A stretch of DNA of 64,000 bases from Mytilus californianus. Its lineage: Eukaryota > Mollusca > Bivalvia > Mytilida > Mytilidae. Positions 1 to 10,519 of the stretch are shown piece by piece; positions within the stretch are counted from its first letter, which is position 1; each line of letters starts with the position of its first letter. Below the pieces are notes generated by a model. That model saw nothing but the letters and a program-made list of their open reading frames with translations. It was not told where the DNA came from and did no database searches. The stretch spans positions 63,992,995 through 64,056,994 of the forward strand of contig NW_026262690.1 of the NCBI RefSeq assembly GCF_021869535.1, read 5' to 3'. The position numbers and the translations under genes were made by a program.

Positions 1-119
1 CCAAGTTGCTCATCCTGCCTTTTTTTTAACTCAAAACTCCTGTCCTGCCTATTTTTTTCAAATTTCATCCTACCCCCCCCCCCCCCCCCCCCCCCATAAA
101 AATCAAATGGTAGCTCCCT
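1..119 (+). mobile_element. Right part of an AGGGAGCT-end fold-back MITE, cut by window start
   Basis: The stretch contains a 23-nt C run (73-95) followed by AAAATCAAATGGTAGCTCCC. The same sequence ends a complete 247-bp element at 25762-26008, whose two ends are inverted copies of each other. Only the right arm lies in this window. The long C run is shortened to about 8-9 C in the other copy, so it is an unstable homopolymer and prone to length error. Confidence 0.7.
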
Positions 120-385
120 TAAACATGTTTGTGAGCGATCTACCCTCCACATAACCTGAGACAGTGGTGTAACAACAGAACATAAGAACAAACCATAAAT
201 AACAGTTGCAAATGGCTTAAATCAATAGATCGGTACGAAGCACTAAAACAACTAACATAAAAACAATAGACACAGAGCACCGATATAAGAGTACTCGCAG
301 TTAGTGAAGCTATTTCAACGACACGCAGGCTAAAGTATCAATCAGTACACATCCAATGGATTTAATGTAAAGACGTCATAAACAT
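120..385. other. Unassigned intergenic stretch
   Basis: No open reading frame, repeat partner inside the window or RNA-like fold was recognised here. Confidence 0.4.
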
Positions 386-850
386 TTGCGTCCATTCGTT
401 TTTCGTTTTGAGATATCAAAAACAAAAAACAAAAAACGAAAGTGTTTTCATTTTTTATTTTTCATTTCTCAAAAACCAAAACGGAAAACGAAAGTGTTTT
501 CATTTTTCGATTTAGATTTCTCAAAAACCAAAATTAAAAACAAATTAAAGTGTTTTCGTTTTTCGTTTCTGATTTCAATAAACAAAAAAGAAAATCGACA
601 TTTTGATTCAATTTCTGTATTTTGTTCTAATCATTTCTCGTTTTATATTGTACAATGTTTTGCTATCTTGTTTCAAAGCAATCGATATTATAAAATGCCA
701 ACGTTGTTCGTTTAGTTATCATTTCTGTAATTACCCCGGTGTTCTTACAACTTAATGTAGACAAAATAGACTGCCTGACTTATGAACTGAAATAAGGTGA
801 TTAATGAATCAACGACTTTCAAATATCCTTCTTTTTATCTATAAAAAAAA
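386..850 (+). repeat. Dispersed repeat with internal ~55-bp tandem units, inverted copy at 28560-29030
   Basis: Three to four degenerate units of alternating CGAAAGTGTTTTC and TCTCAAAAACCAAAA form the 5' half. The 3' half is non-repetitive (ATTACCCCGGTGTTCTTAC and GACTGCCTGACTTATG). Both halves reappear in the same order, reverse-complemented, at 28560-29030, so this is one dispersed element and not a simple A/T-rich tract. The 109-codon open frame at 386-715 follows from the repeat and is not a gene. Confidence 0.75.
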
Positions 851-1215
851 AATATTATATTTAAATATTTAATGAATCACAAATTTTAATTATATAATGA
901 AATATTATTTTAAGATGGTAAAAATAAAACGATTGATTACAACATCATATTAACAAGGGAGGTTATTACTTAAGAAAACTAGCCCGGTCGTTAAAGTATA
1001 CACAGCGGTTATCAGATCAATAGTATTTAAATCGGAGTTAATGTCGACGAATGGAAAAGACTTTATCAATCTCAACAATAAGGGTGCATGATCTTTACTT
1101 TTAAGTTTTGAAAGGTTGGTAATCTAAGATGATTAGAATTGATGACCAAGGTCCATCTGCCAGTATTACACGAACATTCAGGAGATAATGTGTTTTGCTT
1201 ATTAGACATTTTCGA
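851..1215 (+). repeat. Dispersed repeat, inverted copy at 21300-21690
   Basis: Markers such as CTAGCCCGGTCGTTAAAGTA and AAGGGTGCATGATCTTTA recur in reverse complement at 21300-21690 with only scattered mismatches. It directly abuts the 386-850 repeat, whose other copy lies 7 kb away from this one's other copy. Either a composite element or a chance juxtaposition is possible. Confidence 0.7.
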
Positions 1216-1689
1216 AAAGTCATCTACACGGACACTTATACCAACACCGATACCTACACTGACCAAAAAAATAGAGGGACCGTATCAAAATACACTAAAT
1301 GAATTTAATTGAACATTTATAACTATATTAACGAGGTAAATTATATTTAAAAATAAACGCATATATTTTTAATATGGCGACCCTGCAAATAGGATGGATA
1401 TCCCATAGAAGAAAAAAACTCCCCTCGTAAAACTTTGTTTGACTCAGCAGAGGTAGAAAAAAATATAAATTCATTATTCGTTAGTTGGTTTTCTATAATT
1501 TTTAATTCAAAATCTGAGCTAGAAAAACACAAAGTGCTCTCATCAGTTTTGGAATTCTTTTAGTGATGATTTGTGATATTCGAACTGTTTTCTTCTAATT
1601 GTCGATTTATACTGATTGATCTTTTTCAAGCAGTAAATTACATTTCATGTAGTTTTTGGGGTAAAATAACCAAAATGGTATTCATCTTA
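1216..1689. other. Unassigned stretch
   Basis: Short open frames here have no recognisable content. No partner repeat was found by eye. Confidence 0.35.
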
Positions 1690-1890
1690 TCAAAAGAGAA
1701 AATCGGGTACACCTTTTTACGTTCATGCGTGTTTGAGTTGACTGTTTTGTCCTGAATACGTATAAAGCAAAAATATTGATACATCAGTCTCGTTTCAGAT
1801 CCATTATTTTTTTTTATATATTTAGGCTACATTTTGATATAATAACATTACACATTCACAGTACAAAAACGTATGGGTCAAGTGAAATAC
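1690..1890 (+). repeat. Dispersed repeat, direct copy at 41015-41170
   Basis: TTGAGTTGACTGTTTTGTC, a block around TTTTGATATAATAA and GGGTCA-GTGAAATAC occur in the same order and orientation at 41015-41170. The copies diverge by substitutions and small indels, so they are old. Confidence 0.6.
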
Positions 1891-2269
1891 CTTTGAAATG
1901 TTTAAACTGGAAGTGTATTTCTTAGTTGTATTTTGTTTTACTTTCGTTCACTCATTTTTTAGTGAAAAATTTAGGCATATTAATTATTTTATTTATGAAA
2001 TGTATAAAAAAGTGGGACAAATGATGTTCACTAACTCCTCCTTGGATTTATACAAAAAGTTCATGACTTTATAAGTAGATCTTAAAAATGCATAACTGAA
2101 AAAAAACATTTGTGTGTGTGTAATCTAGGTTAATTATTCTTCAACCTCTGCAAATGTTTAGTCTGCCCTTCCACATAATACGTAAGTAAATTTTTTTAAT
2201 ATTTTTATTAACTTTCAAAATTCCCCCCTGACAACCAACCAGACAATAGTTTTTAGTTGACAAAAGGCC

Positions 2270-2460
2270 TAAAAGTACATGAGATGCTTTATAGCTAGTA
2301 GATACATTTATCCACATGGCATAATTACGATAAGTTGTTTTTTAAAACACAAATGTCATGTAAGGATCGTAATTATGCCAATTGGATAAATTTATCGGTT
2401 TTCAAGAGCTACGTTGACAGCTCGGGTCATCCCTACAATGGCTTCCATTTTCACGATTGA
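2270..2460 (+). repeat. Fold-back repeat family E (GGATCGTAAT...TTATCGG), other copies near 41.2 and 46.9 kb
   Basis: The segment contains two inverted halves: CATTTATCCACATGGCATAA, then its approximate complement around GGATCGTAATTATGCCAATT. It continues with TTTATCGGTTTTCAAGAGC and CCCTACAATGGCTTCCATTT. The same boxes appear in reverse complement at 41190-41310 and 46835-46955. This is a MITE-like family; target duplications are not clear. Confidence 0.6.
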
Positions 2461-2727
2461 AAAAATTAATCGGCGTTATTGAGAGATGATTTTGACGAAG
2501 TAGAATCCTGACTTTCTGTGGAAAATTCTACTAATTTACACAAAGCCTTCCCCCTTTTTAAAAACATATAATATGAAGATCGGTCAATTCTCAGCTTCTA
2601 AGCAGAGCCATGAATCAACAAATCATTGAAAATATCTTTTTATACTGTGATCATTATACACCTTGAGATGACCCCACCTAAAAAGGTTATCTGTAGTCCT
2701 AGGCATAGGTGTAAGCGTCAGTGTCGA

Positions 2728-3917
2728 TAAGTACCACAGGGTTCTATACTAGGGCCATTGTTGTTTAACATATTTATAAATGATATTTTTCTTTTTGTTA
2801 AAAATGGTAGTTTATATAACTATGCAGATGACAATACTTTGTCTTTCTGTACTCCAGATTTTGTTTTATTAATTTTAACTTTGGAATCTGAGTCAAAAAT
2901 ACTTATTGAGTGGTTCCGGGTGAATAAAATGCAAGCAAATCCCGACAAGTTTCAAGTTTTGGCTGTTGGCAAAAAGACCTTTGAACAAAACCCATCTATA
3001 CATATTCAAAACTCGAACCTTACATGTGAAAAAACAGTAAAATTATTAGGCATTGAAATTGACTGTCAGTTAAATTTTGATGTTCATATCAGCTCAATCT
3101 GTAGGAGGGCATCACAGCAATTAAATGTTTTAAAACGTTTGGGCTCAGTTTTGGATAGACTTAGTAAACTTACTATTTTTCATACCTTTATTCTTAGTGA
3201 TTTTAATTTTTGTCCTTTGGCATGGCATTTTTGCACTGAGAAAAATTCCAAAAAATTAGAAAAGGTGCAGGAAAGAGCACTCCGTTTTGTATATGAGGAT
3301 TTTACCAGCCCCTACGAGGACCTCTTACTTAAAGCTAAGGAACCCTCCTTGCAGATCAGACGGATTAAAACAATGGCTCTAGAAACTTTTAAGATTATAA
3401 ATAATATAGCTCCTGTGTGCTTACAAAATTTGGTGAGTGTCAAAAAAATCTAAGTATTCTTTCAGGTATGTAAATATTCTGGACGTTCCACAGGTAAAGT
3501 CAACCCGTTACGGTAAAAAATCTTTCAAATTTGCTGCCGCTACTTTATGGAACAGCCTTCCAAACCATTTCAGGACTGAAAATAGTTTTTCACATTTTAA
3601 AAGTCTTGTTCAGTCCTGGAACGGTTTGGAATGTCGCTGTTCTGCTTGCAGATAATTCTTGAGATGTTTATTATTTATGTTGCTTTTGGTTGCTCTGGTC
3701 TAGCATGTTTTATTTCATTTTAAATTTGTTGCTAAATTTTTATTGCATGCTATGTAAGTGAGATTTAACTTCGTATAACAGGTTGTTTTATATGTCAAAT
3801 TAGACTGTTTTTATGTTATGTATATGTTTTTATATTCGGTCAAAAGCTCCTTAGAGCTTGTGTTGTGTCTTTTAACTTATGCCGAATCAAAATAAAGTTT
3901 TCTTATCTTATCTTATT
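2728..3917 (+). mobile_element. 5'-truncated non-LTR retrotransposon (LINE) with TCTTA-repeat tail
   Basis: The element begins abruptly inside the reverse transcriptase domain. It runs through the C-terminal domain and a ~240-bp 3' UTR, and ends after an AATAAAG signal in a short (TCTTA)n tail at about 3899-3916. Truncation at the 5' end plus a microsatellite tail is the usual outcome of target-primed reverse transcription in Jockey/CR1-type elements. No clear target-site duplication was identified. Confidence 0.8.
2731..3655 (+). pseudogene. LINE reverse transcriptase fragment, frameshifted
   Basis: Translation from 2731 gives VPQGSILGPLLFNIFINDI, the conserved fingers/palm stretch, then the catalytic YADD box at about 2821-2832. 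A thumb region follows with DKFQVLAVG and CEKTVKLLGIEID. After 3453 the frame shifts and the typical C-terminal end of these proteins follows (RYGKKSFKFAAATLWNSLP and a final CRCSACR). The frame change coincides with a run of seven A at 3442-3448. An in-frame stop at 2728-2730 and the absence of the endonuclease and N-terminal half of the polymerase show it is a dead 5'-truncated copy. The family is probably Jockey/CR1-like; the exact clade is not decidable by eye. Confidence 0.85.
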
Positions 3918-4190
3918 CGAAAATGTCTATTAAGACGGCTGATTGAAAAACTTTCCGCAAGTTCACAATTCAAATCGGCGATTAACATTCAATCATTTTG
4001 GCATTCGAGGCCTATTCGGGATGAGTTTTACTCATTTGTGAAGGCTATATGGTGACCTTTACTAGAGGGTGTGGATTGGGGGTTATGGAATAGAGAATAA
4101 TGGGCAAAAAATATAAAGAATAGAGAAAATGTGCCAAAAAAATATAGAAAAGAGAATAATGCGGTGTTAAAATATAAAGAATAGAGAATA
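3918..4190. other. Unassigned stretch with AATAGAGAATAAT motif repeats
   Basis: At 4085-4205 the phrase (A)TATA(A)AGAATAGAGAATAAT recurs about four times at ~35-45 bp spacing, a degenerate minisatellite. Nothing else was recognised. Confidence 0.4.
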
Positions 4191-4640
4191 ATTGGCAAAA
4201 AGTATAATGATAACATTAAACATTAAAGAATACAGAAATGAAGGACCCCCCATTCAGACCTTCATACTGGTTGCCTATACCAACGTAACACAGCAACAAA
4301 CGACGTGTATGAATCTTTATGAAATTGTACCACAAGGTTTCATACCACAAAAGGAAGGATGGGATTGCTTTTGAGGGTTACTATCCTAACTGTGTAGGAA
4401 TTAAGATCCAAAAACAAGCATTTTTCTTGTTTCAGGACAATAACTTGTTTATAAGTGTATGGATCTCTATGAAATTGTACCACAAGGTTCCATACTTCAT
4501 AAGGAATGTTGTGATTGATTTTGGGGGTTATGGCCCAAAACGTTCATGAATTACGGACCAAAAAGCGGTAAAAAAACTAGGATTTTCTGGTTCCGGACAA
4601 TAACTTAAGTATAATTCTGTAATGAATCGTTTTAGGAAAA
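4191..4640 (+). repeat. ~150-bp tandem repeat, three degenerate units
   Basis: TATGAAATTGTACCACAAGG occurs at 4318 and 4468, giving a period of 150 bp, with a third weak start near 4617. Each unit also holds a TTTTCTTGTTTC(A)GGACAATAACTT box. I recognise it as a common mussel interspersed tandem repeat. The small open frames here are by-products. Confidence 0.75.
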
Positions 4641-4740
4641 AGGGCCCAAAACAATACTTTTCTAATACTTTGCATACGTTGCTCATTTCTTGACCAAAAT
4701 CAATGGGGTTTAATTCAAAGTCTTGAATTCTTGGGTTTTT

Positions 4741-5130
4741 TTTATATGCAGAATCTAACCGTGTATGTATAGATTCTTATTTTGGGGCCTGTTTCCAATT
4801 TGATCCACATGAAGGTCCAAAGGGTCCAAAATTAAACTTTGCTTGATTTCAACAAAAATTAAATTATTAGGGTTCTTTGCTATGGTGAATCTAACCGTGT
4901 AATTTAGATTTTTGATTTTGGGCCCGGTTTTCAAATTGGTCCACATTAAGGTCCAAAGCGTCCATAATCAAATTTAACAAAAATTGAATTCAAGGTTTTT
5001 TTTAATTGCTTAATCTACGCATGTATTTGTATGTTGGATATTGGATCATAATAGGTAAATATTCAATTTCATTTTTTAAGTTCTTAGACCACATTCATTC
5101 TGTGTCAGAAACCTATGATATGTCAAATAT
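4741..5130 (+). repeat. ~130-bp tandem repeat (TGGTCCACATTAAGGTCCAA type)
   Basis: The phrase GAATCTAACCGTGTA recurs at 4751 and 4887 (period 136), with a third degenerate start near 5012. Each unit also carries GGCC(T/C)GTTT and a TCCACAT(G/T)AAGGTCCAA box. Further scattered units are visible at about 5510-5580 and 5870-5960. Confidence 0.7.
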
Positions 5131-5510
5131 TCAATCACAATCAAAATTCAGAGCTGTATTGCACAATTAATAGAAATTGTAAGTAGATTCATAGTTAATA
5201 ATAGATACAACATTAAATTTTAATTTTATAGAAGAAATTATGTATAAATATAGTTTGAAATTTACTGTTCAATATTACATATTTTGAAAAACTAATTAAA
5301 GGTAAGTTTTATAGTTTTTTTTAAAGATATTGTATATTTTGTGAATTGTTTTTTTTTTCATTTCTTTTGTAAACATTTTTAAGAACTCTGTGGTAGGTTT
5401 GTTTTTATTCTGTACAAATTAATTTTCAGAATGCTATATATATAATTTTTTTTATGAAGCTAACTCCTTGACAAACTTAGCTCATATTGTCCATTGATAA
5501 ATAGATTAAA
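5131..5510. other. A/T-rich unassigned stretch
   Basis: Poly-T and TA-rich sequence; nothing recognised. Confidence 0.35.
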
Positions 5511-5574
5511 TTCTTGGTACTGAATCTAACCTTGTACAAATGTATTTAGATTTTGGATATTGGACCACATTCTT

Positions 5575-5870
5575 TATGTGCCTGTCCCAAGTCAGGAGAC
5601 TGCAGTTCAGTAGTTGTCGTTGGTTCATGTCAGTCATATTTGTTTTTCGTTAATTGTTTTGTTAAAAATTAGTTAGTTTTCTCAACCGAATTGTTTCATA
5701 TTTTTCATGTCGAGGCCTTTTATAGCCGACTATACGTTATGGGTTTTTCTCATTGTTGAAGGCCTTACGGTTACCTATAATTGCTTACATCCACTTTATT
5801 TGAACTTTGGTGGATAGTTGTCTCATTGGCAATCATACTCATCTCCTTATTTTTATAAAAGTCCAATTTC
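5575..5870 (+). repeat. Family A dispersed repeat
   Basis: It starts with CTGTCCCAAGTCAGGAG, continues through TTTTATAGCCGACTAT and a GTTGAAGGCCTTACGGTTAC box, and ends in GTTGTCTCATTGGCAATCAT. These boxes define a ~300-400 bp non-autonomous family that recurs at least a dozen times in this window on both strands. Confidence 0.85.
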
Positions 5871-6329
5871 AAAATTTTCAGGTCTTTGACCACATTTATT
5901 GTGTGTCAGAAACCTATCCTGTGTCAAATATTTAATCACGATTCAAATTCAGAGCTTGAATTTATTGTCCATACTTGCACCCCGATAACAAGTGCTACCG
6001 CGGAGAGATCGTTCAGTGTACTACGTCGGTTGAAAACATGTACGATCAACCATGAATAACGATAGGTTATCACCGCAAGCAGTAATGCATATTCATCGGG
6101 ATTTCAGTGTGAATATTTACAAAGTAATGGAAAAGTTCGTTTCTGCTAAGACCCGAAGAGCAGATTTTAGACAATTTTGAGCAAATTCTGTCTCATAAAA
6201 TGTGCTGCTTATGTATTCAATTTACCATCATTTACCCTATTCATAAAAATTCTGAATAGTTTTGCATTCATGAATTGTCTATAAGTCCTATGTAGCACCT
6301 CTTTTAACCCTCCTATGACCGAAAACCGA

Positions 6330-6429
6330 AAAAATATCAATTTCTACATAAAATGATCCAAAACATTTTCGCCTCGCTCCGCTCGGCGGTAGATAGGCGT
6401 GCACATCATTTTAGTCTAGCTACGTCCCT
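6330..6429. repeat. Fragment of a MITE-like repeat with CGCCTCGCTCCGCTCGGCGG core
   Basis: The core CCAAAACATTTTCGCCTCGC resembles CCAAAACATTGTTCGCTTCG in the element at 8703-8898. Both are followed by a degenerate (T)ACGTCCCTG/CCGTCCCT end. Confidence 0.5.
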
Positions 6430-6473
6430 GGGGTTAATATACATTGTAATTTGACTCAATGTATATTAACCCC
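6430..6473. repeat. Perfect 17-bp-arm palindrome
   Basis: GGGGTTAATATACATTG and its exact reverse complement are separated by a 10-nt loop (6447-6456). No direct repeats flank it. It could be a fold-back element remnant. Confidence 0.8.
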
Positions 6474-6587
6474 TATTCATCAGAGACACCAATGGAACAT
6501 GTCGTGCACAATTTACTAATGAAAAGAACACTGAAGAAAAAAAGGCTTTAGAAAAAGTTAATACGTGCAGAATGTCACATCGTCATC

Positions 6588-6842
6588 ACTGTGTCTAAAC
6601 TACCCCGGCAAAAAATGTTTGGACTCGATGGTATCTAATATCCGGCACGGTGACGGAACATCAATAGACAGAGAAAAGGTAGTTTTCTGTTTATTTATTT
6701 GTTATTGTTATGATATCGAAGAATATTTATACATATATATAACTATTTTCTATTGTGAGATGTAATATTTTCTACAATTGTTCTAGATTAACGGAGAAAT
6801 AAGTATAAATGCACGTCAAAATGACGAATTGAGTGAACCTTG
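6588..6842 (+). repeat. Left arm of long inverted repeat
   Basis: It contains an open stretch ending DGTSIDREK followed by a GTAGTT that resembles a splice donor (near 6679). Whether this is a captured exon is unclear. The arm ends with a CGTCAAAATGACG palindrome. Confidence 0.85.
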
Positions 6843-7225
6843 CTGATCATTTTTGCTATATAACTTTCATATATTTCAAGATAATAGACAGAAATGGAAA
6901 AAAAGGAGAAATTTGTCATTCAAGGACATTAACTTCTATAAGAATTCGTGTGAGAGTTTTGATGTGTATGGACAAAAGATAGAGCTCAACATTATGAACA
7001 TATCTGCCCCTGTTAAATTTTCTCTATTTATAGCTGTTTTCAAATAATAGACAAAACTTGCATCCCCTATGTTCTATTTTAAGCCATGTCAGCCATCTTT
7101 GTTGACAAGCGGGGTCATCAAAAACTTTTTAAACTAGATACCCCAATGATGATGAAAAACAGTTAAACATAAGTTCGTTAGACCTTTTAAACCCGACATA
7201 AAGTGGTGGATAAGGTTTGTCAAAT

Positions 7226-7772
7226 GTATTTTCATATGATGAAGACATAATCTTTCAATCAGTTTAATTGAGGTCTGGAGCTGGTATGTCAGCAACTGCT
7301 AGTAGTCCTTTGTTCATTTATGTATCATTGTCATTTTGCTTAGTTTCTTTTGTTACCTATTCTGACATCGGACTCGGACTTCTTTTGAACTGAGTTTTAC
7401 TGTCCGTATTGCTATGTGTTTCTTTATTCTACATTGGCTAGAGGTATAGGGGGAGGGTTGAGATCTCACAAAACATGTTTAACCCCGCCGCATTTTTGCG
7501 CCTGTCCCAAGTCAGGAGCCTCTGGCCTTTGCTAGTCTTGTATGTGTTTTTAATTTTAGTTCATTTATATGTTTTAGAGTTTAGTGTGACGTCCATTTTC
7601 ACTGAACTAGTACACAATTTTATTAAGGGGCCAGCTGAGGACCACCTCCGGGTGCTGGATTTTCTCGCTGCGTTAAAGACCCATTGGTGGCCTTCGGTTG
7701 TTGTCTGCTCTTTTGTCAGGTTGTTGTCTCTTTGACATATTCCCCATTTCCATTCTCAATTTTATTGTAGCC
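7226..7772 (+). repeat. Family B retroelement 3' end
   Basis: It runs from CATATGATGAAGACATAATC through TCTGACATCGGACTCGGAC, the shared CTGTCCCAAGTCAGGAG box and a CTGAGGACCACCTCCGGGTG box to TTGTCTCTTTGACATATTCC. The same boxes occur in order at 15786-16612, 43561-44306 and 47480-47872. This copy lacks the coding tail seen at 15.8 kb. Confidence 0.8.
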
Positions 7773-8239
7773 CAGTAATTTCAGAGGAGAAGATTATGTA
7801 AAAAAAAAAACGGAAGACGACGTTGGAACGGGGGCCAAGTAATGAAAAAAACTCACTTTTTCCTTGCGGTCAGGTGAACTAAAACCAGCCAAGAATTCCA
7901 AACAAGATTGCACCGTTCTTGAATTAAAAAAAAAGTCTAACAATTCATAATTAAGGCATACACGAACGAGATAAACTAATCAGACATGACAAAACAACTT
8001 CAATTGCGTGACTATACGCACTGACATGTCGCGACTGCTGGAATGATCATTATCAAATTTATTTTGAAAGTCTGTAAGATAAATAATTTAATAAAAGTAT
8101 CTCATAAAATTAACATTGTTCATGGAACCATAAAAAAGTCAAGGTCTGATGAAACCTGCCAGACGGACATGAACACATTACAATCATTAAAACCAACAAC
8201 AAAAAAAACTGAACATTTACCAATTAATCAAGAAAATAA
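7773..8239. other. Unassigned stretch inside the long-TIR element
   Basis: No gene or partner repeat was recognised. Confidence 0.3.
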
Positions 8240-8550
8240 GTTCAAGGTCACTTAAATAGTCATGTGCGCCATACGAGCAAATATAGTTGACCTATTACTT
8301 ATGGTATTAGAGATACGAACTTGAACACGAAATGTTAACCTTGATCATAGATATCAACCATTATCAGCTTTTCATTTTGTTAGGAAATCGCTGAACCATG
8401 AAAATGAGGTCAAGGGCAATGGACATATGACAGATAGAAACATCGTTACATAAAAGATATGTGTGCGAGGTATGTTGCAGTCAGGCCTTCTAACTTCTGA
8501 CATATGAAGCTTCATACAAATAGTTCAAGCCGCCACGAATTTGCATCCCT
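8240..8550 (-). repeat. Fragment of Helitron-like tandem-array element (same family as 44875-45925)
   Basis: Read on the minus strand it contains ATATGTCCATTG, CCTTGACCTCATTTTCATGG and TTCAGCGA, matching the start of the array at 45030-45090. About two degenerate units are present, without the diagnostic ends. Confidence 0.55.
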
Positions 8551-8702
8551 TGGTCTCGCATTCCGTTAAATTCCAAAATATCAATGTGAATTTTTAGAAT
8601 AAACATGATAATCCTACTCACATACATCCAATTTCGCGGGTATCCCTGCTTTCTTATTTCTTATAAAATTTTAAGTTGGTATACGATTAAGTTATATAAC
8701 AT

Positions 8703-8898
8703 CAGTGGCGAATCCAGGCGGTGTATAGGTCACACGCTCCCACCCCCACCTTTGATGGCCCAAAAAATATTATTTTTTTTTTTTACGATTTTTTTTTAGC
8801 TTTATTCGTCCAAAACATTGTTCGCTTCGCTACGCTCTGCGGTATGTAAGCTGTTTGAATTACGCCCACTTTAAAAAAAACCTGAATCCGTCCCTATA
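8703..8898. mobile_element. MITE with AGTGGCGAATCCAGG / CCTGAATCCGTCCCT ends
   Basis: The left end CAGTGGCGAATCCAGG and right end CCTGAATCCGTCCCT are imperfect inverted repeats. The interior holds the CGCTTCGCTACGCTC core shared with 6330-6429. The target duplication is uncertain. Confidence 0.5.
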
Positions 8899-8951
8899 TA
8901 TCACAGGCACTTGTCTCAGAATTTTCCCCTCCTATATACCTTAATATAACA

Positions 8952-9202
8952 CAAGGTACTTAACTCGTCATTTTGACGTGCATTTTTACTTATTTCTCCG
9001 TTAATCTAGAACGGTTGTAGAAAATATTACATCTCACAATAGAAAATAGTTATATATGTATAAATATTCTTCGATATCATAACAATAACAAATAAATAAA
9101 CAGAAAACTACCTTTTCTCTGTCTATTGATGTTCCGTCACCGTGCCGGATATTAGATACCATCGAGTCCAAACATTTTTTGCCGGGGTAGTTTAGACACA
9201 GT
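8952..9202 (-). repeat. Right arm of long inverted repeat
   Basis: Near-identical reverse complement of 6588-6842. Confidence 0.85.
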
Positions 9203-9949
9203 AGTCATGTAGCTGAATATGATTGATTTTACGTTAAATCAAAAGACTTTAAACTATATTTCATCTGTAATGCTAATAGCACATTTAAATTCTAAATCTA
9301 GAACAGAAATGAACTCCAATAAAGCATATGCATCATTTAACGTTACGTTCATTGTTAACGACGTTTTTCTCACAGTGACTTTATACCTCAATGATAGAAA
9401 AGAAAGGATATAAGGTATCCATCCATAACACAACATCAGAACATGTACAGCAAAAAACATAATTCTAATTCTTAACTTTAGATAATATAAAACTAGTTAA
9501 ACAGTTTTACTATTTTTATTGTCGTTCTTTTCCTTCATTTTAGATTAACTTATTTAATTTGCATTTACTCTCATCAACTCAATCTTACATCAGTAGTTAT
9601 ACATAGTTGATCTGCACTGATTTTTAAACTTGTCCGAGATACATTTACATAAAAAAATAACATCATGTAGAATAACAAAAGTGATGATTTTCTATAAATT
9701 GTTTGAAATTTAACAGTGATATCATACTTTAACTTTGTTTAAACATGTTTATTTACTTTTGACTTTAATTATTTATCCCTTGTTATTTTTTAATAACTGT
9801 GAATTTGCATTCAGGTGTCACAGGTCAAATTTATTCGTTCATAGTGTGTTAATTTACGTTTTTGATTGAGTTAAGCCTTCCAATTGATATTTTATAGTGT
9901 GTTTTTCTATGTTGTGATGTTATACTATTGTTTCAGAAAAGGGAGAAGG
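9203..9949. other. Unassigned stretch
   Basis: Two overlapping opposite-strand open frames near 9219-9460 show no recognisable domain. Nothing else was seen. Confidence 0.35.
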
Positions 9950-10262
9950 TTTGGTACCATTAAAACGTTTAATCCCGCTGCAAATGTTTGCACCTGTCCT
10001 AAGTCAGGAATCTGATTACAGTAGTTGTCGTCTGTTTATGTAGTTCATACGTGTTTCTCGTTTCTCGTTTTTATATAGATTAGACCGTTGGTTTTTCCGT
10101 TTGAATGGTTTTACACTAGTAATTTTTGGGGCCCTTTATAGCTTGCTGTTCGGTGTGAGCCAGTGTTCCGTGTTGAAGGCCGTACCTTGACCTATAATGG
10201 TTTACTTTTATAAATTGTAACTTGGATGGAGAGTTGTCTCATTGGCACTCATACCACATCTT
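9950..10262 (+). repeat. Family A dispersed repeat
   Basis: Opens with the ACGTTTAATCCCGCTGC version of the family's 5' box and CTGTCCTAAGTCAGGAAT; closes with GAGTTGTCTCATTGGCACTC and ATACCACATCTTCC. Confidence 0.85.
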
Positions 10263-10519
10263 CCTATATCTATCATTTTAATGAGTTATGATTTGATATA
10301 TGGCCATATGAATAATAAACGTCTTCTTGCACTACAAGGTACCCAAGAGACCTTATTTTAGTTGCCATTAGCGTTATCAAGCAACTAAGACGAGTTCCAT
10401 ATACGCATCCGTATTTACTTGCTGTCGCTATGTTCTTAACATGTATCTACTGTACAAAAAGAACACATTAAATAATTGTAAATAATTTTAAAAAGGGAGA
10501 CTAAGGGCCAATTTCCCCC

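Larger units (their letters stand above)
6588..9202. mobile_element. 2.6-kb element with ~250-bp near-identical terminal inverted repeats
   Basis: The left arm (6588-6842) and right arm (8952-9202) are reverse complements with only a few differences over ~250 bp. Outer ends are ACTGTGTCTAAACTACCCCG. GTCAT occurs just outside both ends, compatible with a 5-bp target duplication, though one unmatched base lies between it and each arm. No transposase was recognised inside. The interior contains a family B 3' end, a Helitron-like fragment and a MITE, so the element is either non-autonomous or heavily invaded. Confidence 0.65.

Noticed and set aside
386..715. 109-codon open frame
   Set aside because: Produced by a Lys/Phe-coding A/T-rich tandem repeat that has an inverted copy at 28.6 kb; no protein-like content.
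6565..6765. Small plus-strand gene
   Set aside because: Sits in a terminal inverted repeat also present at 8952-9202; exon status is unproven.
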